Shown here: one piece after another, positions 26,159 to 35,538 of the stretch
How positions within the stretch are numbered: position 1 is the stretch's first letter
Layout of the letters: each line of letters starts with the position of its first letter
Origin: PFJX01 sp031426735
GTDB taxonomy: Bacteria; Pseudomonadota; Gammaproteobacteria; Burkholderiales; Thiobacillaceae
DNA: 64,000 nt
NCBI GenBank assembly: GCA_031426735.1
Contig: JASJPK010000069.1
Span: 1 to 64,000, forward strand
Reading direction: 5' to 3'
Program-made: the position numbers and the translations under genes
The notes under the pieces: generated by a model
Told to the model about the DNA's origin: nothing
Database searches by the model: none
The model's input: the letters and a program-made list of their open reading frames with translations, nothing else

Positions 26159-27193
26159 TCAGTTTTCCTTGAGTTTCTCTTCCAGTGACTTGACCCGCCG
26201 CGCCAGCGCATCGAGATGGCGCAGATGGGCAGCGTTGTGCTTCCAGTCTTCATGCTTCATCAGCGGTTGCACCGAGGTATAGACACCCGGTTCGCGAATA
26301 TCCTTGGCGACGAAAGTGCCGGCGGAAACGGTCACCCGGTCGCAGATATTCAGATGGCCGATGATCATCGCCGCGCCGCCGATCTGGCAGTAAGCGCCGA
26401 TGGTCGTGCTGCCGGCAATCCCCACACAAGCGGCAATCGCCGTGTGGCGGCCAATGCGGCAGTTGTGCGCGATCTGAATCTGGTTGTCGAGCTTGACGCC
26501 GGTCTCGATCAGCGTGTCGTCCAGGGCGCCTCGGTCGATGCAGGTGTTGGCGCCGACTTCCACATCGTCTTCAAGAATGACGCGTCCGGCCTGCGGCACC
26601 TTCAGCCAGCGGCCGCCGTCGAACTCGCGATCCCAGGCCAGGCCGAAGCCGTCTGCGCCGATCACGGCGCCGGGATGCAGAATGACCCGATTGCCCAGGA
26701 TGCAGCCATGCTGCACCACTGCGCGCGCATGCAGGACGCAATCTTCGCCCAGCACTGCATTCGGCCCGACCACGCCGAGTGCGCCGATCTGGCAGCGCGC
26801 CCCGATCCTCGCGCCGGCGCCGACGACCGCGCCGGGACCGATGCGGACTTCCGGCCCGAGCACGGCATCCGCCGCGACCACTGCGCTGGCATGAATGCCA
26901 GCGGCCAGTGCCGGCTCGGGTTGCAGCAGGGCCACCGCGCGGGCAAAAACGGCATGTGGATTGGCGACGGCCAGGCAGGCTTGCGGCAACTCGGCGTCGA
27001 GGCTATCCGGTACGATCAACGCGCCGGCCTGGCTGGCTTGCGCTTGCGCCAGAAATTTGGAACCCAGCAGAAAACCGAGCTGGTGCGGTCCGGCGTGCTG
27101 CAGGGATGCGACGCCGTCGATGAGCGTCTGGGCATTGCCCCGGATCGTCCCGCCCAGGTGAGCCTGTAGTTCGGCCAGCGTCAGGACGGGCAT
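26159..27193 (-). CDS. lpxD: UDP-3-O-(3-hydroxyacyl)glucosamine N-acyltransferase
   Basis: A 344-residue left-handed beta-helix acyltransferase of lipid A synthesis. An N-terminal uridine-binding domain (LAELQAHLGGTIRGN, HQLGFLLGSKFLAQ) precedes hexapeptide repeats. GADGFGLAWD and the catalytic His in LDNQIQIAHNCRIG are diagnostic, and a C-terminal helix (RRVKSLEEKLKEN) ends it. It is 6 bases from skp upstream and 4 bases from fabZ downstream. Confidence 0.97.
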   Translation of the reverse strand: MPVLTLAELQAHLGGTIRGNAQTLIDGVASLQHAGPHQLGFLLGSKFLAQAQASQAGALIVPDSLDAELPQACLAVANPHAVFARAVALLQPEPALAAGIHASAVVAADAVLGPEVRIGPGAVVGAGARIGARCQIGALGVVGPNAVLGEDCVLHARAVVQHGCILGNRVILHPGAVIGADGFGLAWDREFDGGRWLKVPQAGRVILEDDVEVGANTCIDRGALDDTLIETGVKLDNQIQIAHNCRIGRHTAIAACVGIAGSTTIGAYCQIGGAAMIIGHLNICDRVTVSAGTFVAKDIREPGVYTSVQPLMKHEDWKHNAAHLRHLDALARRVKSLEEKLKEN

Positions 27194-27199
27194 GAACGA

Positions 27200-27688
27200 T
27201 CAGCGTTCCAGCGACTTCAGGACGCGGTCGGTCACGTCCACCTTGGGGCTGGCATAGACCACGTTTTCCAGGATCAGATCGAATTTCTCTTTTTCGGCAA
27301 TTTCCATGATCGCCTTGCGCGCGCGTTCCTGTACCCCGGCGAACTCCTCGTTCTTGCGCTGATTCAGATCCTCGCGAAAGGCGCGCTGATCATGCTGGAC
27401 ATCGCGGCTCAGGTTGGCCAGTTCCTTCTGTTTTTTGGAGCGGTCGGCTTCGGACAGCGTCAAGCCTTCCTTTTCCAGGAAAGCTTGCAGATCGCGCGCC
27501 TGCTTGACCAGTTTCTGTATCTCCTGCTCGCGGGACTGGAATTCCTTCTCCAGTTTCTTCTGGGCTTTCACGGCGAGTTGCGAGTCGCGGAACACTTTCT
27601 CGGTGTTGACGAAGCCGATTTTGAGTTCGGCAGCCTGAGCGGCAGAGGACAAGGTCAATGCCAGCAAAAGGGTGAAGATTCGTTTCAA
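27200..27688 (-). CDS. skp: Periplasmic chaperone Skp (OmpH)
   Basis: A 162-residue protein with a cleavable signal peptide (MKRIFTLLLALTLSSAAQAA). The mature start KIGFVNTEKVFRDS is typical of Skp, followed by a long charged coiled coil (about residues 40-115, rich in K/E/Q) and a C-terminal strand region with IMEIAEKEKFDLILE. It holds unfolded outer-membrane proteins in the periplasm for delivery to BamA, whose gene lies directly upstream. Confidence 0.94.
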   Translation of the reverse strand: MKRIFTLLLALTLSSAAQAAELKIGFVNTEKVFRDSQLAVKAQKKLEKEFQSREQEIQKLVKQARDLQAFLEKEGLTLSEADRSKKQKELANLSRDVQHDQRAFREDLNQRKNEEFAGVQERARKAIMEIAEKEKFDLILENVVYASPKVDVTDRVLKSLER

Positions 27689-27725
27689 GGTGTAACTCCT
27701 ATGTCGGGAGAGGTGCGATATCGGA

Positions 27726-30125
27726 TCAGAACACGTTGCCGAGCTGGAACTGGAACGTTTCCTCTTTGTCGTCGGACTTGGCGTTGAGCGGCTTGGCCAG
27801 GGAAAGCTTGATCGGTCCCATCGGCGAGTACCAGGTCACCGCTGCGCCAACCGAGTAACGCATGTCTGATGCCGAGAGTTGTTCATAACGTCCTTGACTA
27901 TCGCCTGGACCGGCGATGGCGCCGATATCCAAGAAAGTACTCAAGCGGACCGAGCGATCATTCCCCATGCCCGGGAACGGAAACAGCAATTCCGCATTGC
28001 CAACGACACGCTTGGTGCCGCCGATCGAGAAGGCACTGGTGCCGTTGCTTGCTTTCGGGCCGATGGCGCCGGACTCGAAACCGCGCACGGAGCCGATGCC
28101 GCCGGCAAAGAAGTTGCGGAACAGGGGCATTTGTTTGCCGCTGTAGCCGCCGCCGATGCCGATTTCCCCATTTAACAGCAGGCTGACGTTGCGCGACAGC
28201 GGGCGCAGCCACTGATACTGGTAGTTCAATTTGTAGTAGTTCAGATCGCCCAGCGGGGTGCCGGCTTCAATGTAGGCACGCTGGTAGGTGCCCTTGGTCG
28301 GGTAGAGCAGGCTGTCGCGCGAGTCGCGCGCCCAGCCGGCTTCGAAGCGGAGGGAATCGGTTGTTGAACTACATCCCGTCTTGCTGAGAGCGCCGGTAGG
28401 AGGATCAACAGGCACAGGAAGCCCAACTTGTGCCAGACAAGCTGGCTCGTATTGACCAGCGTAGCTGTAATAGACATCTGGCGCTTTATTACTCAGATCC
28501 AGCGTGACCTGCTCATAGGCCAAGCCGAAATTGACGGTATCCAATTCGGTAATCGGCACGCCCAGACGTAGTCCGATGCCAGACGTCGACGTGCCGTAAT
28601 CCGCCACGCTATCCAGGCTGGAGGTATTTACATCGCGCCGATACAGGTCGTAGCCGAGGCTGACGCCATCTTGCGTGAAATACGGATTGGTGAAGGACAG
28701 GGCATACACCTTGTTGACGCTGCCGCTGTTGATCTGGGCGGAAAGGCGATTGCCGCTGCCGAACAGATTGTTTTGCGAAATCGAGCCGGACAGCACCAGG
28801 CCATCCGAACTGGAAAAACCGGCGCCGAGCAGAATGTTGCCGGTAGGTTGTTCGGTGACATTGACGTTGACATCGACCTGATCGGTCGTACCCGGCACCG
28901 GCGGCGTTTCGACGGTGGTTTCCTTGAAGAAACCAAGACGTTCGACGCGTTCGCGCGAACGGTTGATCTTGTCGGCGGCGAACCAGGCGCCTTCCATCTG
29001 GCGCATTTCACGCCGCACAACCTCGTCCTTGGTGCGCGTGTTGCCGGTGACGTTGACGCGGCGGACATACACCTTGCGGCCCGGGTCGACCAGGAAGGTG
29101 AAGTTGGCGGTGCGCTTTTCCTTGTCGATGTCGGGCGCAGCATTGACGTTGGAGAAGGCATAACCTTCATTGCCGAGACGCTCGCCGATATTCTTCGTCG
29201 ATTCGTTGAGACGCTCGCGCGAGAAGAAATCGCCCACTTTCAGACTGACCAGATTTTTCAATTCGGCTTCGGGCACCGGCATGTCGCCGGCAAACTTGAA
29301 GTCGGAGACGGTATAGCGCTCGCCTTCGTTGATGTTGATCGTGATGTAGATGTCTTTCTTGTCCGGCGTGATCGAAACCTGGGTGGATTCGACGTTGAAC
29401 TCGAGATAGCCCTGGTTCAGGTAGTGCGAACGCAAGGTCTCCAGATCGCCGGAAAGTTTTTGCTTGGAATACTGATCGTTCTTGCTCCACCAGGTCATCC
29501 AGCCGGGCGTGCTCAGATTGAACAGTTTGAGCAGGGTTTTCTCGGGGATGGCCTTGGCGCCGACGATATTGATGGTGCGAATCTTGGCGACTTCGCCTTC
29601 GCTGACATCGAAATTGACGGCAACCCGGTTGCGCTCCAGCGGGGTTGTAGTCGCCTTGACCTGGACCGCGTACATGCCGCGGTTGAAATACTGCCGTTTC
29701 AGTTCCTGCTCGGCTTTTTCCAGCAACGACTTGTCCAGGATGCGGCCTTCGGCCAGGCCCAATTGCTTGAGGCCCGACTTCATGTCTTCCTTGGGAAATT
29801 CCTTCATGCCGGAAAAATCGACGCTGGCGATGCCCGGACGTTCTTCCACGGTGACCACCAGGACATCGTTATTGGCTTCCAGGCGGACATCCTTGAAAAA
29901 CCCGGTGGCATAGAGCGCCTTGATGGCTTCCGAGGCACGCTCCGGCGTCAGCGTTTCGCCCACTTTGACTGGCAGATAGCTGAATACCGTGCCGGCTTCG
30001 GTACGCTGAATGCCTTCCACCCGAATATCCTTGATCTGAAACGGATCGAAGGCCTGCGCCTGGGCAGACAGCAGCGCCAGCGCAAGCATGGCTGGGGCAA
30101 GGGGACGGACACGGAAAGAAAACAT
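27726..30125 (-). CDS. bamA: Outer-membrane protein assembly factor BamA
   Basis: A 799-residue Omp85 protein: signal peptide (ending AQAQA), five POTRA domains (about residues 28-430) and a 16-strand barrel. The lid-lock motif is visible as SVRGFESG, and the chain ends in an aromatic residue (QFQLGNVF), as expected for a beta signal. It inserts outer-membrane proteins. An extracellular-loop region around residues 595-625 contains two Cys (YEPACLAQV and KTGCSSTTD), which is unusual. It is placed between rseP and skp. Confidence 0.97.
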   Translation of the reverse strand: MFSFRVRPLAPAMLALALLSAQAQAFDPFQIKDIRVEGIQRTEAGTVFSYLPVKVGETLTPERASEAIKALYATGFFKDVRLEANNDVLVVTVEERPGIASVDFSGMKEFPKEDMKSGLKQLGLAEGRILDKSLLEKAEQELKRQYFNRGMYAVQVKATTTPLERNRVAVNFDVSEGEVAKIRTINIVGAKAIPEKTLLKLFNLSTPGWMTWWSKNDQYSKQKLSGDLETLRSHYLNQGYLEFNVESTQVSITPDKKDIYITININEGERYTVSDFKFAGDMPVPEAELKNLVSLKVGDFFSRERLNESTKNIGERLGNEGYAFSNVNAAPDIDKEKRTANFTFLVDPGRKVYVRRVNVTGNTRTKDEVVRREMRQMEGAWFAADKINRSRERVERLGFFKETTVETPPVPGTTDQVDVNVNVTEQPTGNILLGAGFSSSDGLVLSGSISQNNLFGSGNRLSAQINSGSVNKVYALSFTNPYFTQDGVSLGYDLYRRDVNTSSLDSVADYGTSTSGIGLRLGVPITELDTVNFGLAYEQVTLDLSNKAPDVYYSYAGQYEPACLAQVGLPVPVDPPTGALSKTGCSSTTDSLRFEAGWARDSRDSLLYPTKGTYQRAYIEAGTPLGDLNYYKLNYQYQWLRPLSRNVSLLLNGEIGIGGGYSGKQMPLFRNFFAGGIGSVRGFESGAIGPKASNGTSAFSIGGTKRVVGNAELLFPFPGMGNDRSVRLSTFLDIGAIAGPGDSQGRYEQLSASDMRYSVGAAVTWYSPMGPIKLSLAKPLNAKSDDKEETFQFQLGNVF

Positions 30126-30134
30126 GAAGATGGT

Positions 30135-31496
30135 CTACCCGACAAAAAGACGTTGCAGGTCATTGAAAAGCGCAAAAAACATCAGCAAACCGAGAAGACC
30201 GATACCGATACGTTGGCCGATTTCCTGAACCCGGTCGGGGACGGGCTTGCCGGTTAAAAATTCCGCGAAATAATACAGCAAGTGCCCACCATCCAGTAAC
30301 GGCACGGGCAGCAGGTTGAGTACGCCGAGACTGATGCTGACCAGCGCCAGAAACGCGATGAAACTGCCGGCGCCGCTGGCGGCGGATTGCCCGGCGTAAT
30401 CGGCGATGGTGATCGGGCCGGACAGGTTCTTCAGCGAAGCTTCGCCGATCAGCATGCGGCCCATCATTTTCAGGCTGAAGCTGGACAACTCCCAGGTCCG
30501 GCCAAGCGCGCGAGACAGCGCCTCGAACGGTCCGTAGCGTACTTCCCCCTGAAACCGCTCGAACAAGGTCGGATCGATTTGCGGCCCGGCACCGATGCGG
30601 CCGATGGTCTCGCCGTTGACGACGGCCGCTTCGGGCACCACGACGAATTCACGGTGTTGCCCATTGCGTTCGATCTGCATGCGCAAACCGACGTTGGGCG
30701 CGGCGCGCACGGCCGCCACGACCTCATCCCATTGCTTGACGGGGCGGTCGTCGAGACTGCGAATACGGTCGCCGGACATGAGGCCGGTGCGTTCTGCCAC
30801 GCCGCCGGGTGTCAGTTCGGCCAATACCGGCGGAATCGGCGGCAGATAACGCAGCAGGCCGAGCACTTTCAGGGGCGCTTGTTCGAACGTCTCATCCCGT
30901 TTCGCGGCACCTTCCGCTAGTTCCAGTTTGCGCTGCGTCAGATAGCCTCTGGTATCGACTGTTTCTACCGTCAGGTTGTCGCCGCCGATGCTGTGCTTGA
31001 GCGCCAGCCAGTGCAGATCCTGAAAGCTCTCCACGCGCTCGCCATTCAGCGCGGTAACCATTTCGCCCGACTTGATGCCGGCCAGCGCGGCTGGAGTTCC
31101 GCTCGGAGGTTCGCCGAGTACCGGTTTCAGGACGGGCACGCCGGACATGAACAACGCCCAGAACAGCAGGATGGCAAGCAGGAAATTGGCCAAGGGACCG
31201 GCGGCGACGATCGCGGCACGTGCACCCACCGATTTGCGATTGAAGGCCTGGTCGAGCAATTCGGGGGCGACCGGCGCTTCGCGCTCGTCCAGCATTTTCA
31301 CGTAACCGCCCAGCGGTATCGCGGCCAGCACCCACTCGGTGCCTTTGCTGTCGATACGCTGGGCGATGACTTTGCCGAAGCCGACGGAAAAACGCAGCAC
31401 CTTGACGCCGGCCAGACGTGCGACCAGATAGTGGCCGAATTCGTGAAACACGATGAGGATGGCCAAAGTGGCCACAAATGCGAGGAGCGTAGTCAT
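30135..31496 (-). CDS. rseP: RIP metalloprotease RseP
   Basis: A 453-residue inner-membrane site-2 protease that cleaves anti-sigma factors and signal-peptide remnants. The zinc site HEFGH is in ILIVFHEFGHYLVARLAG near the N terminus, the second metal-ligand segment is LLPVPLLDGGHLLYY, and two PDZ regions lie between (GIKSGEMVTALNGERV and GLMSGDRIRSLDDRPV). ATG 31496 overlaps the dxr stop as ATGA; the longer ORF upstream is inside dxr. In this operon it fits with control of envelope stress alongside bamA and skp. Confidence 0.96.
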   Translation of the reverse strand: MTTLLAFVATLAILIVFHEFGHYLVARLAGVKVLRFSVGFGKVIAQRIDSKGTEWVLAAIPLGGYVKMLDEREAPVAPELLDQAFNRKSVGARAAIVAAGPLANFLLAILLFWALFMSGVPVLKPVLGEPPSGTPAALAGIKSGEMVTALNGERVESFQDLHWLALKHSIGGDNLTVETVDTRGYLTQRKLELAEGAAKRDETFEQAPLKVLGLLRYLPPIPPVLAELTPGGVAERTGLMSGDRIRSLDDRPVKQWDEVVAAVRAAPNVGLRMQIERNGQHREFVVVPEAAVVNGETIGRIGAGPQIDPTLFERFQGEVRYGPFEALSRALGRTWELSSFSLKMMGRMLIGEASLKNLSGPITIADYAGQSAASGAGSFIAFLALVSISLGVLNLLPVPLLDGGHLLYYFAEFLTGKPVPDRVQEIGQRIGIGLLGLLMFFALFNDLQRLFVG

Positions 31497-32683
31497 GCCG
31501 AACAGAAACTGTTTGCGGCGATGAGTTCCCGCGCGGTGCGGCGGGCGCTCGCATCCGCTGCCATCAATTCTTCCAGCGAGTCGGCCGCTTGGCCGGCCAA
31601 TTGTTGCAGGACTGCGTCCAGCGTCGCGGCGATGGCCAGGTAAGGAATTCGCTTGTCCAGGAAGGCGGCCACGACTTCTTCGTTGGCGGCATTGAGGATT
31701 GCCGGCGCGGCGCCACCGGCGGCAAGCGCCTGATAGGCCAGTCCGAGACAAGGGAAACGGCGCAGATCGGGCGCTTCGAAGGTCAGTGTGCCGATCTTGG
31801 CCAGATCGAGCCAGTTGACGCCGGCTTCGATCCGTTCCGGGTAGGCCAGCGAATGCGCAATCGGCGTACGCATGTCCGGGTTGGACAGCTGCGCCAGCAC
31901 TGAACCGTCGAGGTATTCGACCATGCTGTGCACGATGCTCTGCGGATGAATGACGACTTCGATCTGATCCGGCCGGGCGTTGAACAACCAGCGCGCTTCG
32001 ATCACCTCCAGTCCCTTGTTCATCATGGTGGCGGAGTCGACCGAGATTTTTTTGCCCATGACCCAGTTCGGGTGGGCAATGGCCTGTTCCGGCGTGATGT
32101 CCTTCAGGGTATCCAGTTCGCGCGTGCGGAACGGGCCGCCGGATGCCGTCAACAGGATGCGGCGCACACCATGTTTTGCGAGGTTGCCGTCGTAACTGGC
32201 CGGCATCGACTGGAACACGGCGTTGTGTTCGCTGTCGATCGGCAGCAAGGTGGCGTTGTGCTCGCGTACCGCCTGCATGAAGAAGCGGCCCGCCATGACC
32301 AGGGTTTCCTTGTTGGCGAGCAGCACGCGTTTGCCGGCACGGGCGGCGGCAAGCGCCGGGCGCAAGCCGGCGGCGCCGACGATGGCGGCCATCACGCTGT
32401 CGACTTCAGGCAGACTGGAGACGAATTCCAGCGCTTCCACGCCGACCAGGACTTCAGTTTCACTCCCCGCCAGCAAGGCTTGCAGCGCCTGCGCTTTGTC
32501 GCCATCCAGCACCACGGCGTAGCGTGGCTGGAACTGGCGGCATTGCTGCGCAAGTTTTTCGATCTGGTTCTGTCCAGTCAGCGCGACGACGCGGAATTTT
32601 TCGGGATGCTGCGCGACCACATCGAGCGTGTTGACGCCGATGGTGCCGGTGGCGCCCAGTATCGTCAGAGTGTGCAAAGTCAT
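31493..32683 (-). CDS. dxr: 1-deoxy-D-xylulose 5-phosphate reductoisomerase
   Basis: A 396-residue NADPH enzyme of the MEP isoprenoid pathway, upstream of undecaprenyl phosphate synthesis. The nucleotide-binding motif is LTILGATGTIGVNTLDVV, LLANKETLVMAG is a family signature, and LLPIDSEHNAVFQ gives the metal-binding Asp/Glu. ATG 32683 is preferred to GTG 32692 because it forms an ATGA overlap with the cdsA stop. It connects functionally to uppS two genes upstream. Confidence 0.97.
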   Translation of the reverse strand: MTLHTLTILGATGTIGVNTLDVVAQHPEKFRVVALTGQNQIEKLAQQCRQFQPRYAVVLDGDKAQALQALLAGSETEVLVGVEALEFVSSLPEVDSVMAAIVGAAGLRPALAAARAGKRVLLANKETLVMAGRFFMQAVREHNATLLPIDSEHNAVFQSMPASYDGNLAKHGVRRILLTASGGPFRTRELDTLKDITPEQAIAHPNWVMGKKISVDSATMMNKGLEVIEARWLFNARPDQIEVVIHPQSIVHSMVEYLDGSVLAQLSNPDMRTPIAHSLAYPERIEAGVNWLDLAKIGTLTFEAPDLRRFPCLGLAYQALAAGGAAPAILNAANEEVVAAFLDKRIPYLAIAATLDAVLQQLAGQAADSLEELMAADASARRTARELIAANSFCSA

Positions 32684-33483
32684 TTCAACCACATCCAGAA
32701 CAGAGTTGCGGCGGGCAATACCGCCGTGAGGCTATCGATGCGATCCAGAATGCCGCCGTGCCCGGGCAGCAGATTGCCGCTGTCCTTGACGCCGGCCTGG
32801 CGTTTGAGTGTGCTTTCGAACAGATCGCCCAGCACGGACAACCCGAACAACGCCCAGAACAGCGCCAGTACCTGCGCCAGGCATTGCAGTTCGCCGATCA
32901 GCGGGGAGTAGAAATACAGCAATAGCGCATACAGGGTAATGGCCAGCCCGGCGCCGATCGCGCCCTCCCAGGTTTTTCCCGGACTGATGCTGGGCGCCAG
33001 CTTGTGCTTGCCGAAGCGGCGGCCGGAGAAATACGCGGCGGTATCGGCAATGACCACCACGCCGACCACGATCAACAGCAGGTCCGCGCCGATATTGCGC
33101 AAGGCAATCAGACCAAGCTGGGTCGGAATAAGAATGACGCCGCCGATCAACAGATGCACCGCCTTGGGCCGGATCGCCACCGCCCGCGAAAGCAGCGTCG
33201 GTGCCAGCAACCAGAAGCCGAAAGCAGGATAGAACGGTTCTGCTATCTGGGGCGCCACAATGGCGAGACCGCTGCCTGCTGCGCAGAGCAGGATGGCATA
33301 AACCAAGCCGGCCAAACGGCCGAGTCCGGCCATAGCGGCCCATTCCCAGGCGCCAAGCAGTACGACAATGCCGGTCAGCCCGATCCAGAGCGGCAGCGGC
33401 GCCCAGTACAGGGCGGCAAGGAATCCTGCGATCAGCGGTGCGGCAGTGGCGACGCGAGTTGCTAGGCCGGATTTAGCGCTCAA
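32680..33483 (-). CDS. cdsA: Phosphatidate cytidylyltransferase
   Basis: A 267-residue, multi-helix inner-membrane enzyme making CDP-diacylglycerol. The C-terminal CDS signature is clear: RQAGVKDSGNLLPGHGGILD followed by RIDSL, with ADTAAYFSGRRFGKHKLAP and SPGKTWEG before it. The start is inferred as TTG 33483 (LSAKSGLATRVATAAP), inside the end of uppS; no ATG fits. The product feeds psd-type phospholipid synthesis, and psd itself is encoded at 14 kb. Confidence 0.93.
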   Translation of the reverse strand: MSAKSGLATRVATAAPLIAGFLAALYWAPLPLWIGLTGIVVLLGAWEWAAMAGLGRLAGLVYAILLCAAGSGLAIVAPQIAEPFYPAFGFWLLAPTLLSRAVAIRPKAVHLLIGGVILIPTQLGLIALRNIGADLLLIVVGVVVIADTAAYFSGRRFGKHKLAPSISPGKTWEGAIGAGLAITLYALLLYFYSPLIGELQCLAQVLALFWALFGLSVLGDLFESTLKRQAGVKDSGNLLPGHGGILDRIDSLTAVLPAATLFWMWLK

Positions 33484-34228
33484 GAAGTTGCTCGCTGGTT
33501 CGCCCGAAACGGCGCTCGCGTTTGCGGTAGGAAGCAATCGCCAGATCCAATGCCGCCGCATCGAAATCGGGCCACAGCGTCTCGGTGAAATACAGCTCGG
33601 AGTAGGCCAGTTGCCAGAGCAGGAAATTGCTGATGCGTTGTTCGCCGCCGGTACGGATGAACAGATCCGGCTCCGGCGCGTACGGCATCGTGAGATAGGC
33701 AGACAGTGCTTCCTCGGTGATCTCGTTGGCATCCGGGTTGTCGCGCCGCCAATGGTTGACGGCGTTGAGGATGTCCCAGCGACCGCCATAGTTGGCGCAG
33801 ACGGTGAGGGTGAGACGGGTGTTCTCCAGCGTACGCGCTTCGCCCTGGGCGATCAGATCGCGCAAACGCGCATCGAACCGGCCGAGATCGCCCACCACGC
33901 GCAAACACACGCCATTGCGGTGCATGCGAGTGACTTCGCGTTCCAGCGCCATGACGAAGAGTTCCATCAGGCGCGTGACTTCCTCCTGCGGCCGCCGCCA
34001 GTTCTCCGAACTGAAGGCAAACAGAGTCAGGTATTCGACACCGCGCTGGATGCAGGTTTCAACGACGTCGCGTACCCGTTCGACGCCTTGGGCATGGCCC
34101 GCGACACGCGGCAACAGGCGTTTTTTCGCCCAGCGGCCATTGCCGTCCATGATGATCGCGACATGGCGCGGAACTTCAACGGAATCAGGGACTTCCGATG
34201 TTGAACTGGTGAAGAAGCGCTTGATCAT
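33473..34228 (-). CDS. uppS: Undecaprenyl diphosphate synthase
   Basis: A 251-residue cis-prenyltransferase that builds the C55 lipid carrier for peptidoglycan and O-antigen. The diagnostic HVAIIMDGNGRWAKKR is at residues 22-37, with FAFSSENWRRP, the diphosphate-binding pattern of the family, and EPDLFIRTGGEQRISNFLLW near the C terminus. It overlaps the cdsA start and lies 24 bases after frr. Confidence 0.97.
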   Translation of the reverse strand: MIKRFFTSSTSEVPDSVEVPRHVAIIMDGNGRWAKKRLLPRVAGHAQGVERVRDVVETCIQRGVEYLTLFAFSSENWRRPQEEVTRLMELFVMALEREVTRMHRNGVCLRVVGDLGRFDARLRDLIAQGEARTLENTRLTLTVCANYGGRWDILNAVNHWRRDNPDANEITEEALSAYLTMPYAPEPDLFIRTGGEQRISNFLLWQLAYSELYFTETLWPDFDAAALDLAIASYRKRERRFGRTSEQLLER

Positions 34229-34252
34229 GATGGGTAGTCTATGCCTGAAAAC

Positions 34253-34810
34253 TCAGACCGCCATCAGATCCTTTTCCTTGTCGGCAAGGAGCTTTTCCTG
34301 CTCGGCAATGTATTTGTCGGTGAGCTTCTGGATCTCATCGGCCGCACGCCGCTCGTCGTCCTCGCTGATTTCCTTGTTTTTCAGCAGATCCTTCAGATGG
34401 GCGATGGCGTCGCGGCGGATATTGCGCACGGCAACCTTGCCGTTTTCCGCTTCGCCACGCACCATTTTGACCAGTTCCTTGCGGCGCTCCTCGGTCAACG
34501 GTGGCATCGGCACGCGCACCATCTCGCCCATGTTGGCCGGGTTGAGGCCCAGATCGGCATCGCGTATGGCTTTTTCGACCTTGCCCAGCATGTTCTTTTC
34601 CCAGGTCTGCACGCCGATGGTATGCGCGTCGATCACGGTCAGATTGGCCACCTGGGTGATCAGCGTCGGCGTGCCGTAGTAATCGACTTTGACGTGTTCC
34701 AGGATGCCCGTCGTGGCACGTCCGGTACGGACTTTGCCAAAGTCCGTCTTGAGCGACTCGACGGACTTTTTCATCTTCTCTTCGGCAGATTTCTTGATGT
34801 CGGCAATCAT
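34253..34810 (-). CDS. frr: Ribosome recycling factor
   Basis: A 185-residue two-domain factor that, with EF-G, splits post-termination ribosomes. VESLKTDFGKVRTGRA near the N terminus and the MVRVPMPPLTEERRKELVK segment are family signatures; domain I is a three-helix bundle. The size matches E. coli RRF. It follows pyrH by 12 bases, the classical rpsB-tsf-pyrH-frr order. Confidence 0.98.
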   Translation of the reverse strand: MIADIKKSAEEKMKKSVESLKTDFGKVRTGRATTGILEHVKVDYYGTPTLITQVANLTVIDAHTIGVQTWEKNMLGKVEKAIRDADLGLNPANMGEMVRVPMPPLTEERRKELVKMVRGEAENGKVAVRNIRRDAIAHLKDLLKNKEISEDDERRAADEIQKLTDKYIAEQEKLLADKEKDLMAV

Positions 34811-34822
34811 GGCTAAATCCCC

Positions 34823-35533
34823 TTAAATTTCGACCCGGGTGCCTTCCGGCTCGCCCAGGACTACACGCTTCAACGCGCCCGGCTTGAAAATGCTGAACAC
34901 GCAGAGCGGCAACTTCTGCTCGCGGCAGAGCGCGAAAGCCGCAGTGTCCAGAACCGCCAGATTTTTCGCGATCGCTTCGTCGAAACTGAGTTGTTCGTAG
35001 CGGGTCGCAGTCGGATCTTTCTTCGGATCGGCGGTGTAGACGCCATCCACCTTGGTGGCCTTCAGCATCAGATCGGCACCGATTTCCGCACCGCGCAGCG
35101 CCGAGGCCGTGTCGGTCGTGAAGAACGGGTTGCCGGTGCCGCCGCCGAAAATCACGACGCGACCGGCTTCCAGATGACGCACCGCGCTGTCCCGCTCGAA
35201 CGGTTCGCCGACATGGGCAATGGTGACGGCGGTTTGTACGCGGGCTTCGACACCGACCGCCATCAGGCCATCTTTCAAGGCCAGCGCGTTCATCACCGTG
35301 GCCAGCATGCCCATGCTGTCGGCAGTAGCGCGATCCATGCCGGAGAGCGCCCCGGTGGCGCCGCGGAACAGATTGCCGCCACCGACCACGATGGCCACCT
35401 GTACGCCCAGATCGGCGACTTCCTTGATCTGGGCGACCATGCCGGACATCGTGTCGGCGTGATAGCCAAACGCATCCGGCCCCATCAGGGCTTCGCCGGA
35501 AAGCTTCAACAAGATGCGCTTACAGGCGATCAT
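34823..35533 (-). CDS. pyrH: Uridylate kinase
   Basis: A 236-residue hexameric UMP kinase of the amino-acid-kinase fold. RILLKLSGEALMG binds ATP at the N terminus, GGGNLFRG binds phosphate, and MLATVMNALALKDGL with the C-terminal TRYEQLSFDEAI complete the fold. It supplies UDP for UTP, CTP and UDP-sugar synthesis. It starts 5 bases after tsf. Confidence 0.98.
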   Translation of the reverse strand: MIACKRILLKLSGEALMGPDAFGYHADTMSGMVAQIKEVADLGVQVAIVVGGGNLFRGATGALSGMDRATADSMGMLATVMNALALKDGLMAVGVEARVQTAVTIAHVGEPFERDSAVRHLEAGRVVIFGGGTGNPFFTTDTASALRGAEIGADLMLKATKVDGVYTADPKKDPTATRYEQLSFDEAIAKNLAVLDTAAFALCREQKLPLCVFSIFKPGALKRVVLGEPEGTRVEI

Positions 35534-35538
35534 GGGGT

